From Sphingobium yanoikuyae (lineage in GTDB: Bacteria > Pseudomonadota > Alphaproteobacteria > Sphingomonadales > Sphingomonadaceae): DNA of 64,000 nucleotides. Under the pieces are notes generated by a model. That model was not told where the DNA came from. It saw only the letters and a list, made by a program, of their open reading frames with translations, and did not search any database. This document shows positions 9,137 to 18,080 of the stretch, piece after piece. Every line of letters starts with the position of its first letter. The stretch's first letter is position 1. The translations under genes were made by a program, and so were the position numbers. The stretch lies in NCBI RefSeq assembly GCF_034424525.1, contig NZ_CP139979.1, positions 4,611,501 to 4,675,500 of the forward strand. The letters are read 5' to 3'.

Positions 9137-9144
9137 ATTTCAGA
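9137..9144 (+). repeat. IS66 target site duplication, left copy
   Basis: ATTTCAGA immediately left of the IS66 end; the same 8 bases lie immediately right of the other end. Eight bases is the usual duplication size for IS66. Confidence 0.9.
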
Positions 9145-9157
9145 GTAAGCGGTGTTT

Positions 9158-10681
9158 TCAGCCCACGGTGGTCCAAGGCATGAGTTCGGCGACGCCGTTC
9201 GCAGGATGACCGTTGGCCAGGCTGTTCAGCGTATCGGTCAGCCAGATGTGCGGGTTGATGCCGGAGAGCTTGCAGTTTTCGATGAGCGTGGCGATCACCG
9301 CCCAGTTGTCGCCGCCTTCGTCGGAACCGGCGAACAGGGCATTCTTGCGGTTCAGCGCGAGGGGCCGGATAGAGCGTTCGACGGTGTTGCTGTCGAGGTC
9401 GATGCGGCCATCCTCGAGGAAGCGTGACAGCCCATCCCAGCGGGTGAGCGCGTAGCGGATCGCTTCGCCGAGCTTGCTCTTGGCGCTGACCTGGCGGATG
9501 CGGGCCTCGAGATACTGGCGAAGATCATCGACGATGATGCGGCTGCGGTCATGGCGAACAGCCCGGCGTTGCTCCGCCGATAATCCTCGCGCCTCATCTT
9601 CGATGGCATAGAGCAAGGCGACGCGACGCAGCACTTCCGTTGCCACCGGCGAGTTGTCGGCCAGCTCGTAGAACTTGCGCCGGACGTGTGCCCAGCAAAA
9701 AGCGAGGCTGATCTGCTGGCGGCGCCTGGCGAGCGCGGCATAGCCGCCATAGCCATCGACCTGCAGGATACCTGCAAAATCACCGAGATGCGCTTCTGCC
9801 CGTTCGCCCTTGCGATCGGCTGCATAGACATAGGCGACCATCGGCGGATCATCGCCGCCCCAAGGTCGGTCATCGCGGGCATAGGCCCATAGCTGGCCGG
9901 TCTTGGTTCGCCCACGCCCCGGATCGAGCACCGGCGCCGTAGTTTCGTCCGCAAATAGTCGTTCTGATCGTCGCAATCGCTCAAGGATGTGATCGCGCAA
10001 GGGGCGCAGATACCAAGCTGCCCGTCCGACCCAGTCTGCCAGGGTGGATCGATCAAGCTGGATGCCTTGCCGGGCGTAGATCTGCGCCTGGCGGTACAGC
10101 GGTAGATGATCGGCGTACTTGGCGACCAGCACCTGGGCGATCAGCGCTTCGGTGGGAATGCCGCCCTCGACGATCCGCGCCGGTGCCGGGGCCTGCACAA
10201 TGGCGCTCTCGCACGAGCGGCAACCGTAGCGCGGGCGGCGGGTGACGAGGACACGGAAGGTCGTGGGCACGACGTCGAGGCGTTCGGCTACATCCTCGCC
10301 GATCTGGTGGAGCGCGCCGCCGCAGCACGGACAGGCCTTGTCCTCGACATCGACGACCTGCTCGATCCGTTCGAGATGGGCAGGGAGCGAACCGCGGTTG
10401 CTCTTGCGGGGGCGCTCGGCGGGAGTCCGGCTTGCCTTGTCCCTGGCATGCTCGGCTTCAGCCAACGCCGTCTCGACTTCTTCCAGCGCAAGCTCGAACT
10501 GATCAGGATCGAACTGCTCTGACCGGCGTCCAAAACGGTGGCGCTGCAGAGCCTCGATGATCGCCTTCAGGCGTTCCACATCAGCCTGGAAAACCTTGAG
10601 CGTGTCGAGCTCGCGGGCCTGTTCGAGGACGAGCGCACGCAGCGCTTCAACGTCGTCGGGGAGGTCCGCTTCCATGAGCAT
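9158..10681 (-). CDS. tnpC: IS66 family transposase (TnpC)
   Basis: A 507-residue DDE transposase. The N-terminal part has a leucine-rich coiled coil (EALRALVLEQARELDTLKVF), the basic HRFGRRSEQF segment and a zinc-finger pair (CPCCGG, CRSCE). The catalytic core follows: LFADETTAPVLDPG (first Asp), LQVDGYGGY (second Asp) and the C-terminal SNTVERSIRPLALNRKNALF containing the catalytic Glu. The start is 10681 (or 10675, two Met in frame). The gene ends inside the left terminal repeat region. It needs TnpA and TnpB for efficient movement. Confidence 0.93.
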   Translation of the reverse strand: MLMEADLPDDVEALRALVLEQARELDTLKVFQADVERLKAIIEALQRHRFGRRSEQFDPDQFELALEEVETALAEAEHARDKASRTPAERPRKSNRGSLPAHLERIEQVVDVEDKACPCCGGALHQIGEDVAERLDVVPTTFRVLVTRRPRYGCRSCESAIVQAPAPARIVEGGIPTEALIAQVLVAKYADHLPLYRQAQIYARQGIQLDRSTLADWVGRAAWYLRPLRDHILERLRRSERLFADETTAPVLDPGRGRTKTGQLWAYARDDRPWGGDDPPMVAYVYAADRKGERAEAHLGDFAGILQVDGYGGYAALARRRQQISLAFCWAHVRRKFYELADNSPVATEVLRRVALLYAIEDEARGLSAEQRRAVRHDRSRIIVDDLRQYLEARIRQVSAKSKLGEAIRYALTRWDGLSRFLEDGRIDLDSNTVERSIRPLALNRKNALFAGSDEGGDNWAVIATLIENCKLSGINPHIWLTDTLNSLANGHPANGVAELMPWTTVG

Positions 10682-10713
10682 GGCAGGCAGTGAATCAGTA
10701 GGCGAAGGCCCCG

Positions 10714-11070
10714 TCAACCGGCAATCTGCGGGACAATGGGACGGCGTCCACCGTGCACTCTGCGCCAGTCCAGACCCTCCAGAAGGGCACCGAGTTGCGC
10801 CGAGGTCAGGCGCATCACGCCGTCCTGGATGCCCGGCCACTTGAAGCCACCGGTCTCGAGCTTCTTGGCCATCAGACACAGGCCCGTGCCGTCCCACCAG
10901 ACCAGCTTGATCCGGTCCGAACGCTTCGCCCGGAACACGTAGATCACGCCCGAATAGGGATCGCCGCCGTACTCGGCTCCGACCAGCGCGGCCAGGGCGT
11001 CAGGTCCCTTGCGGAAATCCACCGGGCGCGTCGCGACCATCACGCGCGCGCCAGCCCCAGGTCCTATCAT
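10714..11070 (-). CDS. tnpB: IS66 accessory protein TnpB
   Basis: A 118-residue protein of the IS66 Orf2 family, with the signature VDFRKGPDALAALV near residue 17, YVFRAKRSDRIKLVWWDGTG near residue 45, and a C-terminal FKWPGIQDG stretch. Its ATG overlaps the tnpA stop by 4 bases (ATGA), which indicates translational coupling. A biochemical role in transposition is known genetically; the mechanism is not well defined. Confidence 0.92.
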   Translation of the reverse strand: MIGPGAGARVMVATRPVDFRKGPDALAALVGAEYGGDPYSGVIYVFRAKRSDRIKLVWWDGTGLCLMAKKLETGGFKWPGIQDGVMRLTSAQLGALLEGLDWRRVHGGRRPIVPQIAG

Positions 11071-11519
11071 CGCGTCGCCTTGAGCGCTTCGATCACCGCG
11101 GCAATCACACCGACGTCGGCACTGCGGCCGATCTTCACTGCCACACCGTCGATCTCCAGCTCGACAGCTGCAGCTGCTGCGCAACGTCGACGGCGGGGAC
11201 GCCGCGTGGGAGCAGGACCGGACACCGCGCTGGGCTCGATTACGGCAGGCACGAACGCGACCGCTTCCGGCTCTTCCGAAGGCAGGATCCCCCCCTTGGC
11301 CTCGAGCTGCTTGCGCAAATCCCGCCGCCACGCGTAAACCTGAGAGGGATCGAGCCCATGCCGGCGAGCCACGGCACTGACCCCGTCCCGGCCCGAATAG
11401 CACTCTGCAACAATCGAGGCCTTCACTTCGGGCGGCCACTCTCGCCGCTTGCCCGCGCCCGTAAACACCTCGAACCGCTGCGCGCCCTTGCTCACAGGAT
11501 CATCACCCGAGATTATCAT
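11067..11519 (-). CDS. tnpA: IS66 accessory protein TnpA (helix-turn-helix)
   Basis: A 150-residue protein. Residues 25-70 form an IS3/IS911-like helix-turn-helix (REWPPEVKASIVAECYSG, VSAVARRHGLDPSQVYAWRR). A long Ala/Pro/Arg linker follows, then a short C-terminal IS66-specific domain (VELEIDGVAVKIG). It probably binds the element ends and is the first gene of the tnpA-tnpB-tnpC operon. Confidence 0.9.
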   Translation of the reverse strand: MIISGDDPVSKGAQRFEVFTGAGKRREWPPEVKASIVAECYSGRDGVSAVARRHGLDPSQVYAWRRDLRKQLEAKGGILPSEEPEAVAFVPAVIEPSAVSGPAPTRRPRRRRCAAAAAVELEIDGVAVKIGRSADVGVIAAVIEALKATR

Positions 11520-11605
11520 AGTAGCAGCGCACTCCAGCCCAATCAGGGCGCGGAAACTCGGCGCTACGCTTCAAACGCGCAAGGTGGGGGCAGAACAGCG
11601 CTTAC

Positions 11606-11613
11606 ATTTCAGA
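11606..11613 (+). repeat. IS66 target site duplication, right copy
   Basis: ATTTCAGA directly after the right end of the IS66 element, identical to the left copy. Confidence 0.9.
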
Positions 11614-11649
11614 TCTTTGAGCGTTCATTGTGTCGAGGAGACCGGCCTG

Positions 11650-11844
11650 ATGCAATTTTCCCCCTTAATGCACTTCGTTGAGGCGCCACCCTCTCCATTG
11701 CCGCACCTGGCCATTTTGGCGGACGCCGAAGAACTGCAGCGGTCGGACGACAATATTTCGTCCCGATCTTCAACCGGCCAACATGTCGCCATGGGTGGCG
11801 CCATTCTGCTAACGGCTCTCCTGTTCGCGCGTGGGCTGAGATGA
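11650..11844 (+). CDS. hypothetical small membrane protein
   Basis: A 64-residue frame from ATG 11650. The first 45 residues are polar, with HLAILADAEELQRSDDN. The C-terminal 18 residues (VAMGGAILLTALLFARGLR) could form a single membrane helix. GAGGAG lies upstream, slightly farther than usual. It sits 36 bases past the IS66 target duplication and 44 bases before the next small membrane protein gene. No family recognised. Confidence 0.4.
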   Translation: MQFSPLMHFVEAPPSPLPHLAILADAEELQRSDDNISSRSSTGQHVAMGGAILLTALLFARGLR

Positions 11845-11888
11845 TTTATATTTGGACAGTTTCTACTCGATGAAAAAGGAACGCCTCT

Positions 11889-12035
11889 ATGTTGTGGACA
11901 ATTCTCCTAGTCCTTCTCGTTCTCTGGGTTCTGGGCGCGTTCGTCATTCCGGTCGGCGGTGGCCTGATCCATCTACTCCTGGTTCTGGCCGTAATCGTTC
12001 TGGTCTATCAGTTCGTGACCGGAAGACGGGCCTGA
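11889..12035 (+). CDS. lmo0937-family small membrane protein
   Basis: A 48-residue protein starting MLWTILLVLLVLWVLGAFV. Two hydrophobic helices are separated by a Pro-Gly-Gly-Gly turn, and the protein ends in a short basic tail (TGRRA). The pattern and length fit the lmo0937 family of tiny stress-linked membrane proteins. AAGGA lies upstream of the ATG. Too short for many gene finders, but the family match is good. Confidence 0.75.
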   Translation: MLWTILLVLLVLWVLGAFVIPVGGGLIHLLLVLAVIVLVYQFVTGRRA

Positions 12036-12341
12036 TAGGAAAAACCGGGCGCCCAAAATTAGCGATGTGAACCAGCGGAATGTTGGGGGGCTAGGCGCGA
12101 GTAACCCATGCCCTTCAATGTTCATCAAAGGCGGGATTTCTGATCACTAACATTCTCTGGTCGATCGGAAAGTTTAAGCCACGGTGACGCCGAGCTACCA
12201 TTTCTCTGCATCGTCGTTTCTAAAGAAATGTCTACCACCTCGAGAGATAGTAGCTATCCCGTCAGCGTGCTGCCGGCATTTCGATGGCCGGATCATGCCG
12301 CATCATGTCTGCGTGCGGAACCTGGACAGGCCGCTCTGTTG
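12036..12341. other. 306 bp without a supported gene
   Basis: No frame with protein-like sequence, no RNA gene and no repeat was seen here. Confidence 0.5.
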
Positions 12342-12500
12342 CTAATTCGTCGCGAACGGGAGTGTCAGAATTCGGCGCGAGGGCTTCGAGGTAGCGCATG
12401 ATTTCTCAGCTGCACGGTCAAGGTCTTGCGCAGGATCGGATTTCGCAATATTCGCCAATCCGTTATCAGCTTTCCTCACTTGAAAATCCTTGTGTGGCAT
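12342..12500 (-). CDS. candidate small protein (52 aa)
   Basis: The frame from ATG 12500 has AAGAAGG at good distance upstream. The product begins MPHKDFQVRKADNGLANIAK and continues polar with an Asp-Leu-Asp-Arg stretch and a basic C-terminus. No family recognised; coding support is the ribosome binding site and the plausible residue composition only. Confidence 0.3.
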   Translation of the reverse strand: MPHKDFQVRKADNGLANIAKSDPAQDLDRAAEKSCATSKPSRRILTLPFATN

Positions 12501-13010
12501 GCCTACCTTCTTTTTCCAGATATTTTCTTCATAACAATCCAGTGTCCATGCGGTTGCAAGACAAAGAATATACTCCAATTTTCAATGGCTCCCTCCGCAG
12601 CCATGAGTCGATTACTCAGTTTGAAAAAGATGGCGATCGATAGGCTGCTGGGTCGTCTTCTGCGCTCTCTAAACCGACATTTGTGCGCTGACGTATTGCT
12701 CAGTCTACCCAGCTTGTGGAAAGCCCTCCCGGTTGAATAGGCTGGCTTTTGCCAGACTTCGCTTCTTTCTCGGCGTTCGCGGATATCTTTAATCCGTCGG
12801 CGATCAGCGCGAGACACCGGAAATAGTGGCTCGTGCAGCCGCGGGCGAATGCTTTCGGGTGAGCGCAATCCAAGGTCAGACCGAGCCGGGCTTGCCTACC
12901 ATCGATCAGGCTATTTGCCTCTTGAACGAGGTTGCATCAGCCTGTGCCCACCAGCGCGCAAGACGCGGATCGCGAGCGCCTTCGAGCAGTTCCCCAGGCT
13001 CAACGAATGG
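12501..13010. other. 510 bp without a supported gene
   Basis: Several open frames overlap on both strands, none with recognisable protein sequence. Local AT content is higher than the surroundings in 12500-12640. Could be decayed sequence between the IS66 region and the glutamate-synthase-like gene. Confidence 0.4.
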
Positions 13011-14546
13011 TTAGAGTTCATCGAAGGAACGCATCTCAACGGCGCTGATCCGCTGGCGCAATCCGTCCGGCGTAAACTCGTCAGGGGAATTGAGGCCGCA
13101 TGCGACGACGATGTCATGCAGGGCCGACAGGGTGGATTGCTGGAACCGGGCGACACGTTCTGCCTTCTCGGGAATCACCAGGCCTCTCTGACGGGCCGGT
13201 GACTGCGTCGCCACGCCGGTCGGACAGGTGTCGGTATGGCAGCGCATGGACTGAACGCAGCCGAGCGAAAACATGAAGGCTCGCGCCGCATTGCACCAGT
13301 CTGCGCCCAGAGCCGCATTCATCGCGATCCCCGCACCCGAACTGACCTTGCCCGACGCCGCCAGTCTGATCTTCCCCTTGAGATTTGTGCCGACAAGTGC
13401 GTTGCGCGCAAGCATCAGCCCCTCCCGCAGCGGCATGCCGACCCGGTCAGACAATTCGGTGGGAGCAGCTCCGGTACCGCCCTCGGCGCCGTCAATCACG
13501 ATGAAGTCGATCAGGATGCCGGTCTCGATCATCGCCTTCACGACGGCGAAAAGTTCATGGGGGTAGCCCACGCACAGTTTGATCCCGACCGGTTTGCCGC
13601 CCGAAAGTTCGCGCATCCTTCCAGCAAATTCGACAAGCTGGATCGGCGTGGAAAAGGCGCTGTGCCCAGCGGGCGACAGGCAGTCCTCGCCCATGGGCAC
13701 GTCGCGGGTTTCGGCGATTTCGCGCGTTACCTTGGCCGCTGGCAATAGTCCGCCATGACCGGGCTTGGCGCCCTGGCTCAGCTTGATCTCCGTCATCTTC
13801 ACCGCGTCATGGGCGGCCCGATCAGCAAAATGGCTTGGATCAAACTGGCCTTGTCGGTCTCGGCAGCCAAAATAGCCCGACCCTATTTCCCAGACGATGT
13901 CACCGCCATGTTTGAGATGATAGGGCGACAGGCCGCCTTCTCCGGTGTCGTGATAGAAAGCACCGATCTTTGCGCCAAGATTGAGCGCCTCGATAGCATT
14001 GCTGCCGAGTGCGCCGAAGCTCATGGCCGAAATATTGAGGCGCGCCGCCTGATAAGGCCGACTGCATTGATCCGTGCCGACATGGACCCGTGTTTCCCTC
14101 GGGGCGTTGCGGGAGGGGGCGATCGAATGGGCAAGCCACTCATATTCGTCGGAATAGACGTCGAGTTCGGTGCCGAATGGATGGGCATCCGCCTCGCCCT
14201 TGGCGCGGGCGTAGACGAGCGCCCGTTCATCATGGCTATAAGGTCGCCCATCCAGATCACTTTCGACGAAATAGGCCCTGGCAAAGGGACGCAACCATTC
14301 GAAGAACCAGCGGAAGCGGGCGGAGGCGGGATAGTTTCGACGCAGGCTATGATGCGACTGGAACAGATCGGTCAACGCCAGGACCAGAATCGGCGCGAGC
14401 ACAAGCAACAGCCACAGCGCATGGCGATGATGCCGGCCAATGGCCAGCGTTCCAATCGTGCCGACGAGCCCGATCAGCAGCAGCAGGTTTCGGGACAGCG
14501 GACGGTCGCGCGTCAATGCCGCGACCAGATTGGGTCTCTCGCTCAC
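13011..14546 (-). CDS. FMN-binding glutamate synthase family protein
   Basis: A 511-residue protein. Two membrane helices lie near residues 18-62. A TIM-barrel domain like the central FMN/iron-sulfur region of glutamate synthase follows at about 150-480 (GEGGLSPYHLKHGGDIVWEI, IDGAEGGTGAAP, and the cysteine cluster CVQSMRCHTDTCPTGVATQ for a 3Fe-4S centre). It lacks the glutaminase domain of true GltB, so it is not a complete glutamate synthase; related archaeal-type proteins have uncertain substrates. It overlaps the upstream pyruvate oxidase gene by 4 bases, so the two are translated together. Possibly both feed electrons to the respiratory chain. Confidence 0.87.
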   Translation of the reverse strand: MSERPNLVAALTRDRPLSRNLLLLIGLVGTIGTLAIGRHHRHALWLLLVLAPILVLALTDLFQSHHSLRRNYPASARFRWFFEWLRPFARAYFVESDLDGRPYSHDERALVYARAKGEADAHPFGTELDVYSDEYEWLAHSIAPSRNAPRETRVHVGTDQCSRPYQAARLNISAMSFGALGSNAIEALNLGAKIGAFYHDTGEGGLSPYHLKHGGDIVWEIGSGYFGCRDRQGQFDPSHFADRAAHDAVKMTEIKLSQGAKPGHGGLLPAAKVTREIAETRDVPMGEDCLSPAGHSAFSTPIQLVEFAGRMRELSGGKPVGIKLCVGYPHELFAVVKAMIETGILIDFIVIDGAEGGTGAAPTELSDRVGMPLREGLMLARNALVGTNLKGKIRLAASGKVSSGAGIAMNAALGADWCNAARAFMFSLGCVQSMRCHTDTCPTGVATQSPARQRGLVIPEKAERVARFQQSTLSALHDIVVACGLNSPDEFTPDGLRQRISAVEMRSFDEL

Positions 14547-16252
14547 GAGAGAAGATTTCGGATCAGCCCGACCACATCGCGACCGCGTCCGTTGAGCACC
14601 GCCTTGGCCGAATAGAGCGCCATGCCCGCGACTTGCCCCACTTCGACCTTGGGCGGCATGACGAGTTCGAACCGATCCGTGACCACATCAAGCAGAGCCG
14701 GTCCGGGCGCGGCGAGCCAGTCCGTTACGGCCCCTTCAAGCTGGTCGGCTTGTTCAACGCGCCGGCCCCATAGCCCCATTGCCTCGGCCACGCGCGCGAA
14801 ATCAGGATTGACGAGGTCGGTATAGGCCTCCAGCAGCCCTTCAACCTTCTGCTCGATTTCGACGAAATCGAGTGCGCCATTGTTGAACACCGCGACCTTG
14901 ATCGGCAGCTTCTCCTGCACTGCGGTCAGCAAGTCGCCCAACAGCATGGCGATGCCGCCATCGCCCGACAAGGATATCACGGTTCGGTCGGGGAACGCCG
15001 CCTTGGCTCCCAAGGCCTGAGGCATGGCATTGGCCATGGTGCCATGGCTCAGGCTGATAACGGTGCGATTGCGCCCGGTGGCCGCGACATGGCGCAGGCA
15101 CCATACCATCGGCGATCCACCATCGGCGGTGTAGATGCTATCGGCGGGCGCATGCCGTGAAATCATCTCGGTGAGATATTGGGGATGAATTGCCCCACCT
15201 TTGCCGATGGTCGCATGCTTGGCCTGATCCTCAACCGTTCGGGCACGATGCGCAAGGCATTCGTCGAGAAACGCGCGTTCGCTGCGCGATGCTATGCGTG
15301 GCAGCAGCGCTTCGATCGTCGCAGCAACATCGCCCACGACGCCAAGGTCGACAGGATGGCGTCGTCCCAGATGGCTACCATCTATGTCGACCTGGATGAT
15401 GGTTGCCTTTTCGGGATAAAATTGCCGCCAGGCAAAATCGCAGCCCAGCAGCAGCAGCGTGTCGCAGGCCATCAGCGCATGATAGCCCGCCTCACCGCCG
15501 AATATGCCGGTCATCCCGACATTGAAAGCATTGTCATGCTCCAGGAAATCCTTGGCGCGCGAGGTATGGGCGACCGGTGCCTGGAGCGCGTGCGCCAAGG
15601 CAATGATCTGATCATGGGCGCCCTCGCAACCCGATCCACCGTAGATGGCGATCTTCTTGCCCTTGGCGATCTCAGCGGCGATGCGGTCGATATCCGCATC
15701 GGTCGGGCGTATGAGCGGACGGGCGGGATGAACCGCAAAGGGTGGCTCGTCGGGGGCCTTGGCGCTCGAGACATCCGCAGGTACGATCAGTACCGCCACC
15801 CCTTTCTTCGCCAGAGCGGCCTGGGCTGCCATCGCGGTCTTGCGCCGCGCCTGTGCGGGCGTCCTGATTTCTTCGCAGAATACGCTGCAGCTCTGGTAGA
15901 TGGACCGGAAGTCGACCTCCTGTGGGAAGTCGAAGCCCAGCTCATCGCGAACGATCTGGCTGGCAATCAGGACCACGGGCGCGCGATTGCGGTGGGATTC
16001 GAACAGGCCATTGATGAAGTGGAGACTGCCGGGGCCGCAGGAGCCCGCGCACAGCGCCAATTCGCCGGTCAGCATCGAGTCTGCCCCCGCTGCAAATCCG
16101 CCCGCCTCCTCGTGGCGCACATGGACCCAGCGAATATCGCTTTCGCGGATGGCGTCAGTCACATGGTTGAGGGTGTCGCCCGGGACGCCGTAGCAGCGCC
16201 TAGCCCCGGCTGCCGCGAGCGTTTCCACGATTACCTGCGCCACTGTGGTCAT
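14543..16252 (-). CDS. thiamine pyrophosphate enzyme, pyruvate oxidase/dehydrogenase (quinone) type
   Basis: A 569-residue ThDP enzyme with three domains. The N-terminal pyrimidine-binding domain has the catalytic Glu in VRHEEAGGFAAGA, near residue 48. The central domain covers about residues 190-320. The C-terminal pyrophosphate domain has GDGGIAMLLGDLLTAVQEKL ending in the NNG metal motif. The C-terminal extension resembles PoxB-like enzymes that oxidise pyruvate to acetate and reduce quinone; acetolactate synthase is less likely given no small subunit. The gene overlaps the glutamate-synthase-like gene by 4 bases. No clear ribosome binding site change or regulator nearby. Confidence 0.85.
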   Translation of the reverse strand: MTTVAQVIVETLAAAGARRCYGVPGDTLNHVTDAIRESDIRWVHVRHEEAGGFAAGADSMLTGELALCAGSCGPGSLHFINGLFESHRNRAPVVLIASQIVRDELGFDFPQEVDFRSIYQSCSVFCEEIRTPAQARRKTAMAAQAALAKKGVAVLIVPADVSSAKAPDEPPFAVHPARPLIRPTDADIDRIAAEIAKGKKIAIYGGSGCEGAHDQIIALAHALQAPVAHTSRAKDFLEHDNAFNVGMTGIFGGEAGYHALMACDTLLLLGCDFAWRQFYPEKATIIQVDIDGSHLGRRHPVDLGVVGDVAATIEALLPRIASRSERAFLDECLAHRARTVEDQAKHATIGKGGAIHPQYLTEMISRHAPADSIYTADGGSPMVWCLRHVAATGRNRTVISLSHGTMANAMPQALGAKAAFPDRTVISLSGDGGIAMLLGDLLTAVQEKLPIKVAVFNNGALDFVEIEQKVEGLLEAYTDLVNPDFARVAEAMGLWGRRVEQADQLEGAVTDWLAAPGPALLDVVTDRFELVMPPKVEVGQVAGMALYSAKAVLNGRGRDVVGLIRNLLS

Positions 16253-16429
16253 GAACTGTTCCCCGATAGCATCTTGAGATGCAGGGGTAAGCGGCGAGCG
16301 GCACCCATGTTCCGTTACAAATGAGTTATGTTGAACGGCGCGCGGCCGTCTGGTGGCCGCCTGGCACCTCTTGCCGTTACAACGGGCTGCCCCTCATCAG
16401 CTGCGAGCCGATAGAAGCGCCGCACGTCA

Positions 16430-17608
16430 TCAGGCAAGCGCGACGCTCAACGGGCCGTCCGTGGGCATCTCATCGATAGCGCCGCACTTGGGGGCAGTAG
16501 CCAGGGCATTGGCACTGGAGAATTTTGGCAGCGCCAGCAGGCTTAGCGCATAGCCGATGATGGCGCTGCCGCCATAACCCACAACCGGCGTCGGATAATT
16601 GCCCAGGGCAGCCGCCAGGATCGCGGCGAACCAGACGGCGCCGAAAGCGACATAGATTGCGCGGCTCTCGGCAGCCCGGCGCCAACCAATGACGGAAGGG
16701 ACGACGAGCAGCATCAAGCCGCCCAATACCGCCAGTCCCGCAACGGCATGAAGGTCGAACGATGAATAGAGAATCTGATCGACATAGGGTATTGCGGGCA
16801 GTCTGTCGGCACGGATCAGCGTTGCCGCAAAGCTCGCGGCGCTGGCAGCAAGTGCGGTGCACACATGTCGATCGGGGCGCATGACTGCAAGCGCGGTTAG
16901 GCAGATCACGAGCATCGCCGCCATCGCGCGATCGGGCTGAAGCGCCATTGCGACCGCAGCCGCGACGATGCTGACAGTCGCGGGGACGTTTCGAAAACGC
17001 GAAAATGCGACGAGCATTGTCGGCAAGAGGATCAGACTTGGCTGCATCGCCAATCCGCCCCAATAAACCCAGCGCGCTATTCCATCGGCTTGGGAGCCGA
17101 AAAGAGCTGTTGCCAACAATGCGCCTGCCATCATGAGGTTTGCCCCGTCCGTCCAACCTTGCCCCGATCGGGCCGCGCGTTCCAGCAGCAGCAGCAGAGT
17201 CAAGCCGATGATCAAGGCGCCCAGGTTCACCCCAAGATAGCGCATCGGCGCGCCGGCGATCGCCATATAGGCAGTGCCGAGCAGGACAGCGCTGGTCAGA
17301 CAGACGATGCCCAGCGCATGGGGACGACGTGTAGCGGCGTTGACGATATGCATGATGGTCGATCCTTCCGGACGGGAAACATGGTCACCAACAGGCGAGG
17401 CGAAGATGGTCAGCAGGCGGGATGCGACCGCACGCGGCATGAGCCCACATAGGCTGCCGAGCGTGAATAAGAGAGCCTTGCTGTCATCCGGGATGGCAGC
17501 GGCTTCGCAACGGATCGCCCATCCCCATCGCTGCAAAGGCGTGGGCAGCGTAGCTTGCAGCGCACGACAGGCCAGATCGATCAAGCGGCGACGAAGCCTT
17601 ATGCTCAT
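16430..17608 (-). CDS. multi-pass membrane protein controlled by PadR
   Basis: A 392-residue protein. Residues 1-75 form a soluble or amphipathic N-terminal region (RWGWAIRCEAAAIPDD), like the prefix domain found in membrane proteins paired with PadR regulators. From about residue 95 onward there are roughly eight to nine hydrophobic helices (GIVCLTSAVLLGTAYMAIAG, YLGVNLGALIIGLTLLLLLE and others), and the tail is polar. No transport signature was recognised. Its start overlaps the padR stop by 4 bases, so the regulator and this protein form one operon, a typical arrangement for PadR-linked envelope stress modules. Confidence 0.7.
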   Translation of the reverse strand: MSIRLRRRLIDLACRALQATLPTPLQRWGWAIRCEAAAIPDDSKALLFTLGSLCGLMPRAVASRLLTIFASPVGDHVSRPEGSTIMHIVNAATRRPHALGIVCLTSAVLLGTAYMAIAGAPMRYLGVNLGALIIGLTLLLLLERAARSGQGWTDGANLMMAGALLATALFGSQADGIARWVYWGGLAMQPSLILLPTMLVAFSRFRNVPATVSIVAAAVAMALQPDRAMAAMLVICLTALAVMRPDRHVCTALAASAASFAATLIRADRLPAIPYVDQILYSSFDLHAVAGLAVLGGLMLLVVPSVIGWRRAAESRAIYVAFGAVWFAAILAAALGNYPTPVVGYGGSAIIGYALSLLALPKFSSANALATAPKCGAIDEMPTDGPLSVALA

Positions 17609-17916
17609 ATGGTTGCCTGCCGGCTGCGCACGGCAGTTGTGACCGGATGACCGGGAGGATTGGCGCGGGCAAGCTGCACACCGCTCGCCGTCAACCGATA
17701 AGCGTGCCGTGGCGGGCGGCCAGCTTCAACTGGCTGCTGCCATTCTGCTTCCAGATGTCCCTGAGCTTCCAGGCGGATGAGGAGCGGATAGAGTGTGCCG
17801 GATTTCACATCAGCGCGGCGCGCCAATTCATATCCGTGCGACCATTGGCCATCGGCATCGAGCAGGATGGCAAGCACCATCCGGGCGCGAGAGGACAAGG
17901 AACGTGTTCGAGGCAT
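17605..17916 (-). CDS. PadR family transcriptional regulator
   Basis: A 103-residue winged-helix repressor. The helix-turn-helix spans about residues 10-55 (ARMVLAILLDADGQWSHGYE, SGTLYPLLIRLEAQGHLEAE) with the family wing RPPRHAYRLTASG near residue 70. The usual C-terminal dimer helix is short here, as in the small PadR-s2 group. It is followed by a 4-base overlap with a membrane protein gene and preceded by a palindromic operator at 17918-17941, consistent with autorepression. Confidence 0.9.
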   Translation of the reverse strand: MPRTRSLSSRARMVLAILLDADGQWSHGYELARRADVKSGTLYPLLIRLEAQGHLEAEWQQPVEAGRPPRHAYRLTASGVQLARANPPGHPVTTAVRSRQATI

Positions 17917-17917
17917 G

Positions 17918-17941
17918 ATCGATAGATCTACCTATATCGAT
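17918..17941 (-). promoter_or_regulatory. probable PadR operator
   Basis: A 7-bp inverted repeat ATCGATA / TATCGAT separated by 10 bases lies directly upstream of the padR start codon, in an AT-rich patch of otherwise GC-rich DNA. Operators of this ATCGAT type are typical for PadR proteins. Confidence 0.65.
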
Positions 17942-18080
17942 TTATTGTCAAGCTTCAGTCGGAATGAGCATGGAAGCGCGCCAAAATGTTGCTCGAGATT
18001 GACCGATTGCCGATCGTCCCACTAAGTTCCGCACACGGAATTGATGACAGGCTTTTCGCACAACCTGAGCAGGAAAAGGC

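Larger units (their letters stand above)
9145..11605 (-). mobile_element. complete IS66-family insertion sequence
   Basis: The element is 2461 bp with imperfect terminal inverted repeats beginning GTAAGCG at both ends (left GTAAGCGGTGTTTTCAG, right end reversed GTAAGCGCTGTTCTGCC). It carries tnpA, tnpB and tnpC on the minus strand in the standard order and is flanked by exact 8-bp direct repeats. All three frames look intact, so the copy may be active. Confidence 0.93.

Noticed and set aside
14543..16252. Reading the ThDP enzyme as acetolactate synthase
   Set aside because: No regulatory subunit gene nearby and the C-terminal part fits PoxB-type enzymes better; remains an inference.
13236..16324. 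Long plus-strand frames opposite the pyruvate oxidase and glutamate-synthase-like genes
   Set aside because: They are antisense shadows caused by GC-rich codon use; residue composition is not protein-like.
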